DNA of 64,000 bases from Meconema thalassinum (taxonomy: Eukaryota > Arthropoda > Insecta > Orthoptera > Tettigoniidae). Position numbers and translations under genes: made by a program. Positions 8,384-18,900 of this stretch are shown here, one piece after another. The stretch is taken from NCBI GenBank assembly GCA_946902985.2, contig OX336395.1, positions 20,996,708 through 21,060,707 of the forward strand. Direction: 5' to 3'. Position 1 is the stretch's first letter. Each line of letters begins with the position of its first letter. The notes beneath the pieces were generated by a model. It made no database searches. It was not told where the DNA came from and worked only from the letters and a program-made list of their open reading frames with translations.

Positions 8384-9424
8384 TTATTCAATGGTGGCTG
8401 TATATTCAAGTTCTATATACAGAGGAAAATCGTTCATCGTTTTCCCCGCCTCTTTTTCTTCAGACGAGAGTTTCAAGTGAAAGAATAATTTGTCTCCGGC
8501 TTTCACCGGTTGATCAATAAGTGGTTGAACACTACCGTTTAATCGTACCTCTAAATGTTTCAAATCTGGTGCATACTCAATTACACGAATGGCACCATCA
8601 TACATTAAACGGTAATTGTCATACCCCGAACGTAGTATGTAGGCGAGGTTATTGGGATCTTTTACCGGTTGTTGGTTTACAATGTGAAGCAGAAATATAG
8701 AGGGTATTGATTTAATAAAAAGCGATAACCGTTGTTCCAAAAATCGTTTGGTTGTCACGTCGTGAGGTTGCACAGGATCAGCAACTTCTGCTATTCGTCT
8801 TCGCTTCATCTGTAGAGCGTTCTCCTTAATTTCCCACACCTTTTCCATTTCAGAGTTTAAAAACCGTTTTGTACAAACATCTTGATCATCTTCAGGATCA
8901 GCCACATGCACAAGGCGTGCATTATTTGCTGTATAGCCCTTTGCAGTTAGGGTGGGCACAATACTGAGCACCTGTTTCACCTTGTTATCTACATAGTCCT
9001 TTCGAGCAGCGTCCGTGTTGTTTGTTGGAAGAGCCAGCTGAGTGATTCGACGTTGGTGTACGTCATAGTCCTTTGCTTCTGTTAACACCACAGCATTGGT
9101 TAACATATAAGCTTTGGTGCACACATCTTGATCGTTCACAGGATCTGCAACGCCTGTAATACGTTTATTCTGAGCCTCATAATCTCCTTTGATACGTCGT
9201 AAGCGGTAATAATCTACATACTTTTTTGAACATGCGTCCGAGGGTAATACGGGTTCTGTTATATTGGTCAATCGCTTTCCATTAAAGTCGTAATTGCCAT
9301 CTGTAGTGCGTGACAATACATTAGCATCGACATATCGTTTAGTAGCCGGATCTGTATCATGTTTTGGATCGTTTGTCAAAGCAAATCGTTCATTTGTTTT
9401 GAGAGTTCTTCCAAAGGCGTCCAT
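8384..9424 (-). CDS. Fibre-like protein with phage tail-fibre-type repeats
   Basis: 346 residues, intact. The first two thirds consist of about six repeats of 35-50 residues. Each has an Arg-Ile/Leu strand, a D-P or similar turn, and D-A/V-x-x-K-x-Y/F; examples are RITGVADPVNDQDVCTKAYM and RIAEVADPVQPHDVTTKRFL. This is the hallmark of trimeric tail-fibre shafts of bacteriophages. The last third (DNYRLMYDGAIRV, HLEVRLNGSVQPL, FPLYIELEYTA) looks like a beta-sandwich head. I infer a virion spike or fibre. Its ATG (9424) is 76 bp from the divergent ATPase ATG. The minus-strand AATAAATAA at the stop codon may serve as poly(A) signal. Confidence 0.68.
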   Translation of the reverse strand: MDAFGRTLKTNERFALTNDPKHDTDPATKRYVDANVLSRTTDGNYDFNGKRLTNITEPVLPSDACSKKYVDYYRLRRIKGDYEAQNKRITGVADPVNDQDVCTKAYMLTNAVVLTEAKDYDVHQRRITQLALPTNNTDAARKDYVDNKVKQVLSIVPTLTAKGYTANNARLVHVADPEDDQDVCTKRFLNSEMEKVWEIKENALQMKRRRIAEVADPVQPHDVTTKRFLEQRLSLFIKSIPSIFLLHIVNQQPVKDPNNLAYILRSGYDNYRLMYDGAIRVIEYAPDLKHLEVRLNGSVQPLIDQPVKAGDKLFFHLKLSSEEKEAGKTMNDFPLYIELEYTATIE

Positions 9425-9460
9425 GGTTACACTGGAACTGAAACACCCGTTTGTCTCATG

Positions 9461-9467
9461 TATATAG
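9461..9467. promoter_or_regulatory. Shared divergent TATA element
   Basis: TATATAG sits in the 76-bp gap between the fibre-like gene (minus) and the ATPase gene (plus). Read either way it is 35-45 bp from the respective ATG (9424 and 9501), so one nearly symmetric TATATA could serve both genes. Confidence 0.45.
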
Positions 9468-9500
9468 AGATCAGCTCTTCCCCTTTCACATTTAGTTGAT

Positions 9501-10193
9501 ATGCAGATTATTAAGCAACAACATTCACTTCCGGTGGGAGACTTGGTTTCACACCTCTTCTCAACATCGTCCGAACAACGTCATGGATCACTCTTCCCAT
9601 CCTCCATTCGCTGTCTCATCGCCGGCCCGTCGGGATGTGGAAAAACCAATCTTCTGCTTACCCTCATCACCTCCTTAAACGGAGTGCGCTTTCAAAATAT
9701 CTATATTTTTGCCAAATCGCTGTATCAACCGCTGTATGTGTTCTTGGAACAGGTCATGTCAGGTCTGCGCAACATGGGCTACTTCACATTCGCAGCACAC
9801 GAAGATGTCATTTCTCCAGACAATGTTCGCCCCCATTCGCTTATGATTTTTGACGATGTGGCCACAGAACGACAGGGTATTATTCAGGCTTACTTTAGCA
9901 TCGGACGTCATAAATATATTGATTGTTTTTATCTCGCTCAAACCTATTCGCGAATACCAAAACAGTTGATTCGTGACAATGCCAACGTGATTGTTCTCTT
10001 CCGACAGGATGAGCGCAACATGCATCACGTCTACGATGATCACGTGAACCCAGACATGACCTTTCAAGCCTTTACACAGTTGTGTGCCATGTGTTGGAAC
10101 GCTCATCACCACAGTTGTCTTGTTATTGATAAGCAGAGCAACATCAACAATGGACGCTACCGCATGGGATTTGATCATTTCATTCGTATTTAA
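9501..10193 (+). CDS. FtsK/HerA-type genome-packaging ATPase
   Basis: 230 residues, intact. Walker A is GPSGCGKT (residues 42-49) preceded by a hydrophobic strand, and Walker B is SLMIFDD (about 113-119). A later conserved block, IDCFYLAQTYSRIPKQLIRDNAN, fits the sensor/arginine region of the A32-like packaging ATPases of Polintons, poxviruses and adintoviruses. It drives genome entry into the capsid. The ATG at 9501 follows the shared TATA element by about 40 bp. The next gene begins 41 bp after its stop. Confidence 0.9.
   Translation: MQIIKQQHSLPVGDLVSHLFSTSSEQRHGSLFPSSIRCLIAGPSGCGKTNLLLTLITSLNGVRFQNIYIFAKSLYQPLYVFLEQVMSGLRNMGYFTFAAHEDVISPDNVRPHSLMIFDDVATERQGIIQAYFSIGRHKYIDCFYLAQTYSRIPKQLIRDNANVIVLFRQDERNMHHVYDDHVNPDMTFQAFTQLCAMCWNAHHHSCLVIDKQSNINNGRYRMGFDHFIRI
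10187..10193 (+). promoter_or_regulatory. TATA-like box for the DUF8207-like gene
   Basis: TATTTAA overlaps the ATPase stop codon and lies 42 bp before the last base preceding the next ATG (10235). A TTCAGAT initiator-like motif occurs near 10225. Confidence 0.35.
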
Positions 10194-10234
10194 GTAGCTG
10201 CATTGCTTTTCTGAACATCATTAGTTCAGATGTC

Positions 10235-11203
10235 ATGGCGACAACAGGGAGTCAATTAAAAAAGCACATAATCCGTGCACGAAATAGCATTCGACAAAAG
10301 TTTCGCTATCTAAAACGTGCACATGCCGACAGTGAACTGTTTGTCGAAAAACATTTGAAGTCACCTCTGGAAGCTGTGTTGAAAGGAACATCAAAACCTA
10401 GTACACGCTCAAAAGAAACACAAACAATTGAAGAGGAGGAAGAAAATGATGAAGAACCTGAGGATGTTTTTTCTCCATTGCTTCCGTCTTCTAGCTCCAA
10501 AGAATCACCGCTGCCCCAGTTTTTGAAAACATCAATAATTGCTGAAACACCCACTAGACTCAAAGAAAAGCAGCCTACTCTTAAAGAAATATTAAATACG
10601 CCCGAACAATATGTGCGGTTAAAATCCATTTTACTACAAAATTATGGTGCGTTGGTTACTCCCTTCCTTGAAGATCTTTTTACTAAGAAAACTGATACTA
10701 CCTATGGTGTTCGCTATGAAAACAATAGATTTCGAATTGGCGATTCACCAATCAAGATAAGTGACAATGTTTTGATTGTTAAAACAGTTCGTTATAAATT
10801 GACGCCAGGTCTTTTAGAACTTTTATTTTCACGTACACCTTCTACCGAGGACTATGATAAAGAAGATCTTGAAAAGTATAAAGACATTTTGATGGCTACA
10901 AATGGTTTTAGACGTAATTATAAACGTTCTGAAGCAGTAAATGCTAATAAGAGCTTCAAATATAAAACCATCATATCAAAATTGTTTCCCGCCTATGCAA
11001 GTGTTCGCCGTGCAAATTCAGCGTCCGGTATCACGTTTAATACTTTGAAACCATTCATCGATTTCGCCTATTGGAACAATCCAAATAAGTTGGTTAAACG
11101 TCTGCAACTGTTGCGTGCATCAGAACAGGCTGGTCATACCGGACACGAGGCGGAAGTTTTAGAAATAGAAGAGGAGCTTCGTCATGCTGGCATTATTGTC
11201 TAA
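10235..11203 (+). CDS. DUF8207-like Polinton protein
   Basis: 322 residues. A basic N-terminal helix (KKHIIRARNSIRQKFRYLKR) is followed by a low-complexity acidic stretch of Glu residues and Ser. The conserved domain then runs from about residue 125: YGVRYENNRFRIGDSPIKI, TPGLLELLFSR, DYDKEDLEKYKDILMATN. This matches my recollection of the insect domain called DUF8207, found beside Polinton genes; its biochemical role is unknown. The position between ATPase and integrase is typical. Its stop and the integrase start share bases (TAATG at 11201-11205), suggesting coupled expression. Confidence 0.7.
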   Translation: MATTGSQLKKHIIRARNSIRQKFRYLKRAHADSELFVEKHLKSPLEAVLKGTSKPSTRSKETQTIEEEEENDEEPEDVFSPLLPSSSSKESPLPQFLKTSIIAETPTRLKEKQPTLKEILNTPEQYVRLKSILLQNYGALVTPFLEDLFTKKTDTTYGVRYENNRFRIGDSPIKISDNVLIVKTVRYKLTPGLLELLFSRTPSTEDYDKEDLEKYKDILMATNGFRRNYKRSEAVNANKSFKYKTIISKLFPAYASVRRANSASGITFNTLKPFIDFAYWNNPNKLVKRLQLLRASEQAGHTGHEAEVLEIEEELRHAGIIV

Positions 11204-12258
11204 TGAGTCAACGTGTTCATACACCCTCGCCTGTTAAGGCTGGCATTGCTCGCGAGTTGCATAGACCAGCTCGTCGTCTCTACCATCGTCGTCATGTCAT
11301 CACACGGGGCGTTGACGATCTTTGGCAAGCTGATCTGGTTGAAATGATTCCCTATGCCAAAGCTAACAACGGGGTCAACTATCTGCTCACCGTCATCGAC
11401 GTTTATTCCAAAATGGCCTTTGTTGAACCTGTTCGGAATAAATCTGCACAACTGGTCACCGCTGCATTCAAGACCATCGTTCAGCGGTCAAGACGACAAC
11501 CTCGTTTGCTTCAAACAGATCAAGGCAAAGAATTTTTCAACAAGACTTTTTCCGCTTATCTCAAATCACTTGACATCCATCACTATTCCACTTTTAGCAA
11601 TCTAAAGGCAAGTGTTGTAGAACGTTTCAACCGCACACTCAAGACGCGCATGTGGGAACAATTTACAGCAAGAGGATCCTATCGCTGGCTTGAACTTGTA
11701 GGCGACCTGGTGACACGTTACAACAACACTAAACATAGAACCATCAAAATGAAACCACGCCTTGTAACCAAGAACATTGCGCAATTGGATCGCATTCATC
11801 ACAAAATCAAAACAGTAGATCCACGACGTCATCAATTACGTATTGGTGATTATGTGCGCATCAGTAAACATAAAACAATCTTCGCCAAAGGATACACACC
11901 AAACTGGAGCACAAAAATATTTCGTATTCGCAAGGTAAAACTTTCTAATCCAGTTGTTTATTTACTTGATGACCTCAACAAGCAGCCAATCCAAGGAGGA
12001 TTCTACATGGAGGAACTGCAAAGGACGCAATATCCCAAGCATTATCTTGTTGAAAAAATTGTACAAAACCGTGGCAATAAACTTTTTGTTAAGTGGCTAG
12101 GTTTTAATGCCACATATAATTCATGGATTAATAAATCAGATCTGGTGTACACCTTCTTGTTTTTATTTCATGTCGAGCTGGCCGACTCAACATGCCATGC
12201 GATTTGTATCCTACCGCCACCCTACCATTTACAGGAAATACTACTCCTGATTCATTGA
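11203..12258 (+). CDS. Polinton integrase (retroviral-type DDE) with C-terminal chromodomain
   Basis: 351 residues, intact. The catalytic triad is visible as Asp44 (WQADLVEM), Asp106 (LQTDQGKEF) and Glu140 (VVERFNRTLK). There are 33 residues between the last two, slightly fewer than the usual 35 of retroviral integrases. An SH3-like region (LRIGDYVRISK) follows. A chromodomain comes next (YLVEKIVQNRGNKLFVKWLG, YNSWINKSDLV; about residues 281-316), which in such elements may steer insertion to chromatin marks. The last 35 residues are unrelated and hydrophobic. The frame begins inside the previous gene's stop (TAATG). No HHCC zinc domain is obvious at the N-terminus. Confidence 0.93.
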   Translation: MSQRVHTPSPVKAGIARELHRPARRLYHRRHVITRGVDDLWQADLVEMIPYAKANNGVNYLLTVIDVYSKMAFVEPVRNKSAQLVTAAFKTIVQRSRRQPRLLQTDQGKEFFNKTFSAYLKSLDIHHYSTFSNLKASVVERFNRTLKTRMWEQFTARGSYRWLELVGDLVTRYNNTKHRTIKMKPRLVTKNIAQLDRIHHKIKTVDPRRHQLRIGDYVRISKHKTIFAKGYTPNWSTKIFRIRKVKLSNPVVYLLDDLNKQPIQGGFYMEELQRTQYPKHYLVEKIVQNRGNKLFVKWLGFNATYNSWINKSDLVYTFLFLFHVELADSTCHAICILPPPYHLQEILLLIH

Positions 12259-12361
12259 CGTTTGTTTACCATTGAGCACATTCAACAACCAGTTCATTCC
12301 CCCTCTCCCTCAATTCCATTCACTACTCCCGATACCATTGATGTTTGTTTACCATTGAGCG
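12255..12361 (+). repeat. Direct repeat in Polinton terminal region
   Basis: The stretch TTGA[C/T]GTTTGTTTACCATTGAGC occurs at about 12255-12278 and again at 12338-12361, 83 bp apart. It marks the non-coding terminal region after the integrase. Confidence 0.6.
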
Positions 12362-12629
12362 CTTTCAACCCCATCTTGTTTGTCTCTCAGACCCATTCAC
12401 ACCTAACCAACCTACCACGTCAGGGTTCAACAACCACCGCCATCCACCGCCATTCATGTTTTCCATTCAAAACACTCCCGTCCATGACCTACCTCACATC
12501 CCGTAATCTGCTGTGACGTCACACACACACACACACCAGTTGACCGTTCAATTCTCTGACGATTCATTCACCGACAAAGATTCGGAAACCTTCGGCAACA
12601 CTCGGATCTCATCGTGCTCAAAGCAAAGC

Positions 12630-12666
12630 TATATAGCCCAGGATAATATCAGAGAAGGCGCTCAGT
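12630..12666 (+). promoter_or_regulatory. Candidate core promoter reading rightward
   Basis: TATATAG at 12630-12636 is followed by TCAGT, the arthropod initiator, at 12662-12666, with the initiator A 34 bp from the first T. Nothing coding follows directly; transcription would run toward the satellite. Motif spacing is the only evidence. Confidence 0.3.
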
Positions 12667-12706
12667 CCAAGAGAGAGACTGGGTCGAGGAGGGTCTCGTG
12701 CAGAGC

Positions 12707-12812
12707 CTCTTCCATCCTTCCCCCCTCGTCCCCCACACTTCCCTCCCCCTCCCCCACCCTCCCTCCCTCCCCACCCCCACTCCTCCCCCTCCACCCACAC
12801 CCCCTCAAACCG
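12707..12812. repeat. Polypyrimidine tract (C-rich) of about 100 bp
   Basis: Almost uninterrupted C and T with runs of CCC/CCCC spaced by one to a few bases. The minus strand is G-rich and could form G-quadruplex or triplex structures. Apparent reading frames here are low-complexity artefacts. A short CA repeat at 12519-12536 lies upstream. Confidence 0.75.
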
Positions 12813-12863
12813 GTTCCTGGACCCTCCAAGGTTTGTTTACCTTCCGGGGTCCCGGCGACCTTG

Positions 12864-12920
12864 GGGTCAATGACCTACCTCAAGGTCATTGACCATGACC
12901 TACCTCAAGGTCATTGACCT
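12864..12920. promoter_or_regulatory. Cluster of three ecdysone-response-element-like palindromes
   Basis: GGGTCAATGACCT (12864-12876) and AGGTCATTGACCT (12908-12920) both fit the inverted-repeat-1 nuclear-receptor consensus RGGTCANTGACCY exactly. AGGTCATTGACCA (12883-12895) fits with one mismatch. The last two lie in a 25-bp unit repeated in tandem (12870-12893 and 12895-12918). In insects this consensus binds the EcR/USP heterodimer. An ATAAATA TATA-like motif follows at 12942-12948. Binding is inferred from motif only. Confidence 0.55.
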
Positions 12921-12984
12921 TGCCACGCCCCCCTCATATGCATAAATAACGGTATTTGAAGCAGAACCCTCCCTGCTCCTCTAC

Positions 12985-15900
12985 TTTGGTGTATCCAGTA
13001 GCTGAATACTGTGCGTCCACCTGGATGAATAGTGCTCATACCTTGGATTGGTGTATCCAGTAGCTGAATACTGTGCGTCCACCGGGATGAATAGTGCTCA
13101 TACCATGGATTGGTGTACCCAGTAGCTGAATACTGTGCGTCCACCGGGATGAATAGTGCTCATACCATGGATTGGTGTACCCAGTAGCTGAATACTGTGC
13201 GTCCACCGGGATGAATAGTGCCCATACCTTGGATTGGTGTATCCAGTAGCTGAATACTGTGCGTCCACCGGGATGAATAGTGCTCATACCATGGATTGGT
13301 GTACCCAGTAGCTGAATACTGTGCGTTCACCGGGATGAATAGTGCCCATACCTTGGATTGGTGTATCCAGTAGCTGAATACTGTGCGTCCACCTGGATGA
13401 ATAGTGCTCATACCATGGATTGGTGTACCCAGTAGCTGAGTACTGTGCGTCCACCGGGATGAATAGTGCCCATACCTTGGATTGGTGTACCCAGTAGCTG
13501 AATACTGTGCGTCCACCGGGATGAATAGTGCCCATACCTTGGATTGGTGTATCCAGTAGCTGAACACTGTGCGTCCATCTGGATGATTAGTGCTCATACC
13601 TTGGATTGGTGTACCCAGTAGCTGAATACTGTGCGTCCATCTGGATGAATAGTGCTCATACCTTGGATTGGTGTATCCAGTAGCTGAATACTGTGCATCC
13701 ACCGGGATGAATAGTGCTCATACCTTGGATTGGTGTATCCAGTAGCTGAATACTGTGCGTCCACCTGGATGAATAGTGCTCATACCTTGGATTGGTGTAT
13801 CCAGTAGCTGAATACTGTGCGTCCACCGGGATGAATAGTGCTCATACCATGGATTGGTGTACCCAGTAGCTGAACACTGTGCGTCCACCTGGATGAATAG
13901 TGCTCATACCTTGGATTGGTGTATCCAGTAGCTGAATACTGTGCGTCCACTGGGATGAATAGTGCTCATACCATGGATTGGTGTACCCAGTAGCTGAACA
14001 CTGTGCGTCCACCTGGATGAAGAGTGCTCATACCATGGATTGGTGTATCCAGTAGCTGAACACTGTGCGTCCACCGGGATGAATAGTGCTCATACCATGG
14101 ATTGGTGTATCCAGTAGCTGAATACTGTGCGTCCATCTGGATGAATAGTGCTCATACCTTGGATTGGTGTATCCAGTAGCTGAATACTGTGCGTCCACCG
14201 GGATGAATAGTGCTCATACCATGGATTGGTGTACCCAGTAGCTGAACACTGTGCGTCCACCGGGATGAAGAGTGCTCATACCATGGATTGGTGTACCCAG
14301 TAGCTGAATACTGTGCGTCCACCGGGATGAATAGTGCTCATACCTTGGATTGGTGTATCCAGTAGCTGAACACTGTGCGTTCACCTGGATGAATAGTGCT
14401 CATACCATGGATTGGTGTATCCAGTAGCTGAACACTGTGCGTCCATCTGGATGAATAGTGCTCATACCTTGGATTGGTGTATCCAGTAGCTGAATACTGT
14501 GCGTCCACCGGGACGAATAGTGCTCATACCTTGGATTGGTGTATCCAGTAGCTGAATACTGTGCGTCCACCTGGATGAATAGTGCTCATACCTTGGATTG
14601 GTGTATCCAGTAGCTGAATACTGTGCGTCCACCGGGATGAATAGTGCTCATACCATGGATTGGTGTACCCAGTTGCTGAACACTGTGCGTCCACCTGGAT
14701 GAATAGTGCTCATACCTTGGATTGGTGTATCCAGTAGCTGAATACTGTGCGTCCACCGGGATGAATAGTGCTCATACCATGGATTGGTGTATCCAGTAGC
14801 TGAATACTGTGCGTCCACCGGGATGAATAGTGCTCATACCATGGATTGGTGTATCCAGTAGCTGAATACTGTGCGTCCACCTGGATGAAGAGTGCCCATA
14901 CCTTGGATTGGTGTATCCAGTAGCTGAACACTGTGCGTCCAACTGGATGAATAGTGCTCATACCTTGGATTGGTGTACCCAGTAGCTGAACACTGTGCGT
15001 CCACCTGGATGAATAGTGCTCATACCTTGGATTGGTGTATCCAGTAGCTGAATACTGTGCGTCCACCTGGATGAATAGTGCTCATACCTCGGATTGGTGT
15101 ATCCAGTAGCTGAACACTGTGCGTCCACCGGGATGAATAGTGCTCATACCTTGGATTGGTGTATCCAGTAGCTGAATACTGTGCGTCCACCAGGATGAAT
15201 AGTGCTCATACCATGGATTGGTGTACCCAGTAGCTGAATACTGTGCGTCCACCGGGATGAATAGTGCTCATACCATGGATTGGTGTATCCAGTAGCTGAA
15301 TACTGTGCGTCCACCAGGATGAATAGTGCTCATACCATGGATTGGTGTATCCAGTAGCTGAATACTGTGCGTCCACCGGGATGAATAGTGCTCATACCAT
15401 GGATTGGTGTATCCAGTAGCTGAATACTGTGCGTCCACCTGGATGAATAGTGCTCATACCATGGATTTGTGTACCCAGAAGCTGAATACTGTGCGTCCAC
15501 CGGGATGAATAGTGCTCATACCATGGATTGGTGTACCCAGTAGCTGAATACTGTGCGTCCACTGGGATGAATAGTGTTCATACCATGGATTGATGTACCC
15601 AGTAGCTGAATACTGTGCGTCCACCGGGATGAATAGTGCTCATACCATGGATTGGTGTATCCAGTAGCTGAATACTGTGCGTCCACCAGGATGAATAGTG
15701 CTAATACCATGGATTGGTGTACCCAGTAGCTGAATACTGTGCGTCCACCGGGATGAATAGTGCTCATACCATGGATTGGTGTACCCAGTAGCTGAATACT
15801 GTGCGTCCACCGGGATGAATAGTGCTCATACCATGGATTGGTGTATCCAGTAGCTGAATACTGTGCGTCCACCAGGATGAATAGTGCTCATACCATGGAT

Positions 15901-18900
15901 TGGTGTATCCAGTAGCTGAATACTGTGCGTCCACCGGGATGAATAGGGCTCATACCATGGATTGGTGTATCCAGTAGCTGAATACTGTGCGTCCACCTGG
16001 ATGAAGAGTGCCCATACCTTGGATTGGTGTATCCAGTAGCTGAACACTGTGCGTCCACCTGGATGAATAGTGCTCATACCTTGGATTGGTGTATCCAGTA
16101 GCTGAACACTGTGCGTCCACCTGGATGAATAGTGCTCATACCTTGGATTGGTGTATCCAGTAGCTGAATACTGTGCGTCCATCTGGATGAATAGTGCTCA
16201 TACCTTGGATTGGTGTATCCAGTAGCTGAATACTGTGCGTCCACCTGGATGAATAGTGCTCATACCTTGGAATGGTGTATCCAGTAGTTGAATACTGTGC
16301 GTCTAGCTGGATGAATAGTGCTCATACCTTGGATTGGTGTATCCAGTAGCTGAACACTGTGCGTCCACCTGGCTGAATAGTGCTCATACCTTGGATTGGT
16401 GTTCCCAGTAGCTGAATACTGTGCGTCCACCTGGATGAAGAGTGCTCATACCTTGGATTGGTGTACCCAGTAGCTGAACACTGTGCGTCCACCTGGATGA
16501 ATAGTGCTCATACCTTGGATTGGTGTATCCAGTAGCTGAACACTGTGCGTCCACCTGGATGAATAGTGCTCATACCTTGGATTGGTGTATCCAGTAGCTG
16601 AATACTGTGCGTCCACCGGGATGAATAGTGCTCATACCATGGATTGGTGTACCCAGTAGCTGAATACTGTGCGTCCACCGGGATGAATAGTGCTCATACC
16701 ATGGATTGGTGTACCCAGTAGCTGAATACTGTGCGTTCACCGGGATGAATAGTGCTCATACCATGGATTGGTGTACCCAGTAGCTGAATACTGTGCGTCC
16801 ACCGGGATGAATAGTGCTCATACCTTGGATTGGTGTATCCAGTAGCTGAATACTGTGCGTCCACCGGGATGAATAGTGCTCATACCATGGATTGGTGTAC
16901 CCAGTAGCTTAATACTGTGCGTCCACCGGGATGAATAGTGCTCATACCATGGATTGGTGTATCCAGTAGCTGAACACTGTGCGTCCACCTGGATGAAGAG
17001 TGCTCATACCATGGATTGGTGTACCCAGTAGCTGAATACTGTGCGTCCACCGGGATGAATAGTGCTCATACCTTGGATTGGTGTATCCAGTAGCTGAACA
17101 CTGTGCGTCCACCTGGATGAAGAGTGCTCATACCTTGGATTGGTGTATCCAGTAGCTGAATACTGTGCGTCCACCTGGATGAATAGTGCTCATACCTTGG
17201 ATTGGTGTATCCAGTAGCTGAATACTGTGCGTCCACCGGGATGAATAGTGCTCATACCATGGATTGGTGTACCCAGTAGCTGAATACTGTGCGTCCACCG
17301 GGATGAATAGTGCTCATACCATGGATTGGTGTACCCAGTAGCTGAATACTGTGCGTCCACCGGGATGAATAGTGCTCATACCATGGATTGGTGTACCCAG
17401 TAGCTGAATACTGTGCGTCCACCGGGATGAATAGTGCTCATACCTTGGATTGGTGTATCCAGTAGCTGAATACTGTGCGTCCACCGGTATGAATAGTGCT
17501 CATACCATGGATTGGTGTACCCAGTAGCTGAATACTGTGCGTCCACCGGGATGAATAGTGCTCATACCATGGATTGGTGTATCCAGTAGCTGAACACTGT
17601 GCGTCCACCTGGATGAAGAATGCTCATACCATGGATTGGTGTACCCAGTAGCTGAATACTGTGCGTCCACCGGGATGAATAGTGCTCATACCTTGGATTG
17701 GTGTATCCAGTAGCTGAACACTGTGCGTCCACCTTGATGAAGAGTGCTCATACCTTGGATTGGTGTATCCAGTAGCTGAATACTGTGCGTCCACCTGGAT
17801 GAATAGTGCTCATACCTTGGATTGGTGTATCCAGTAGCTGAACACTGTGCGTCCACCTGGATGAAGAGTGCTCATACCATGGATTGGTGTATCCAGTAGC
17901 TGAATACTGTGCGTCCACCTGGATGAAAAGTGCTCATACCTTGGATTGGTGTATCCAGTAGCTGAATACTGTGCGTCCACCGGGATGAATAGTGCTCATA
18001 CCATGGATTGGTGTACCCAGTAGCTGAATACTGTGCGTCCACCGGGATGAATAGTGCTCATACCATGGATTGGTGTACCCAGTAGCTGAATACTGTGCGT
18101 CCACCGGGATGAATAGTGCCCATACCTTGGATTGGTGTATCCAGTAGCTGAATACTGTGCGTCCACCGGGATGAATAGTGCTCATACCATGGATTGGTGT
18201 ACCCAGTAGCTGAATACTGTGCGTCCACCGGGATGAATAGTGCCCATACCTTGGATTGGTGTATCCAGTAGCTGAATACTGTGCGTCCACCTGGATGAAT
18301 AGTGCTCATACCATGGATTGGTGTACCCAGTAGCTGAATACTGTGCGTCCACCGGGATGAATAGTGCCCATACCTTGGATTGGTGTACCCAGTAGCTGAA
18401 TACTGTGCGTCCACCTTGATGAATAGTGCTCATACCTTGGATTGGTGTACCCAGTAGCTGAATACTGTGCGTCCACCGGGATGAATAGTGCTCATACCAT
18501 GGATTGGTGTACCCAGTAGCTGAATACTGTGCGTCCACCGGGATGAATAGTGCTCATACCTTGGATTGGTGTATCCAGTAGCTGAACACTGTGCGTTCAC
18601 CTGGATGAATAGTGCTCATACCATGGATTGGTGTATCCAGTAGCTGAACACTGTGCGTCCATCTGGATGAATAGTGCTCATACCTTGGATTGGTGTATCC
18701 AGTAGCTGAACACTGTGCGTCCATCTGGATGAATAGTGCTCATACCTTGGATTGGTGTACCCATTAGCTGAATACTGTGCGTCCATCTGGATGAATAGTG
18801 CTCATACCTTGGATTGGTGTATCCAGTAGCTGAATACTATGCGTCCACCGGGATGAATAGTGCTCATACCTTGGATTGGTGTATCCAGTAGCTGAATACT

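Larger units (their letters stand above)
1..12975. mobile_element. Polinton/Maverick (adintovirus-like) element, right-hand part
   Basis: The gene set defines a Polinton: protein-primed family B DNA polymerase, retroviral-type integrase with chromodomain, FtsK/HerA-type packaging ATPase, adenain-like protease and two jelly-roll capsid-type proteins. Genes are packed with gaps of a few to about 80 bp and one-base to 32-base overlaps. The polymerase reads right, nine genes read left, and ATPase, DUF8207-like and integrase read right toward the terminus. The left terminus lies outside the window, so terminal inverted repeats cannot be compared. The right boundary is set where LINE homology begins (about 12977) and is inferred, not proven. 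Several genes are intact and others frameshifted, so this is a fairly young but decaying integrated copy. Confidence 0.93.

Noticed and set aside
12513..12917. Pro/Ser-rich open frame of 134 codons
   Set aside because: It is a translation of the polypyrimidine tract, with low complexity and no motif.
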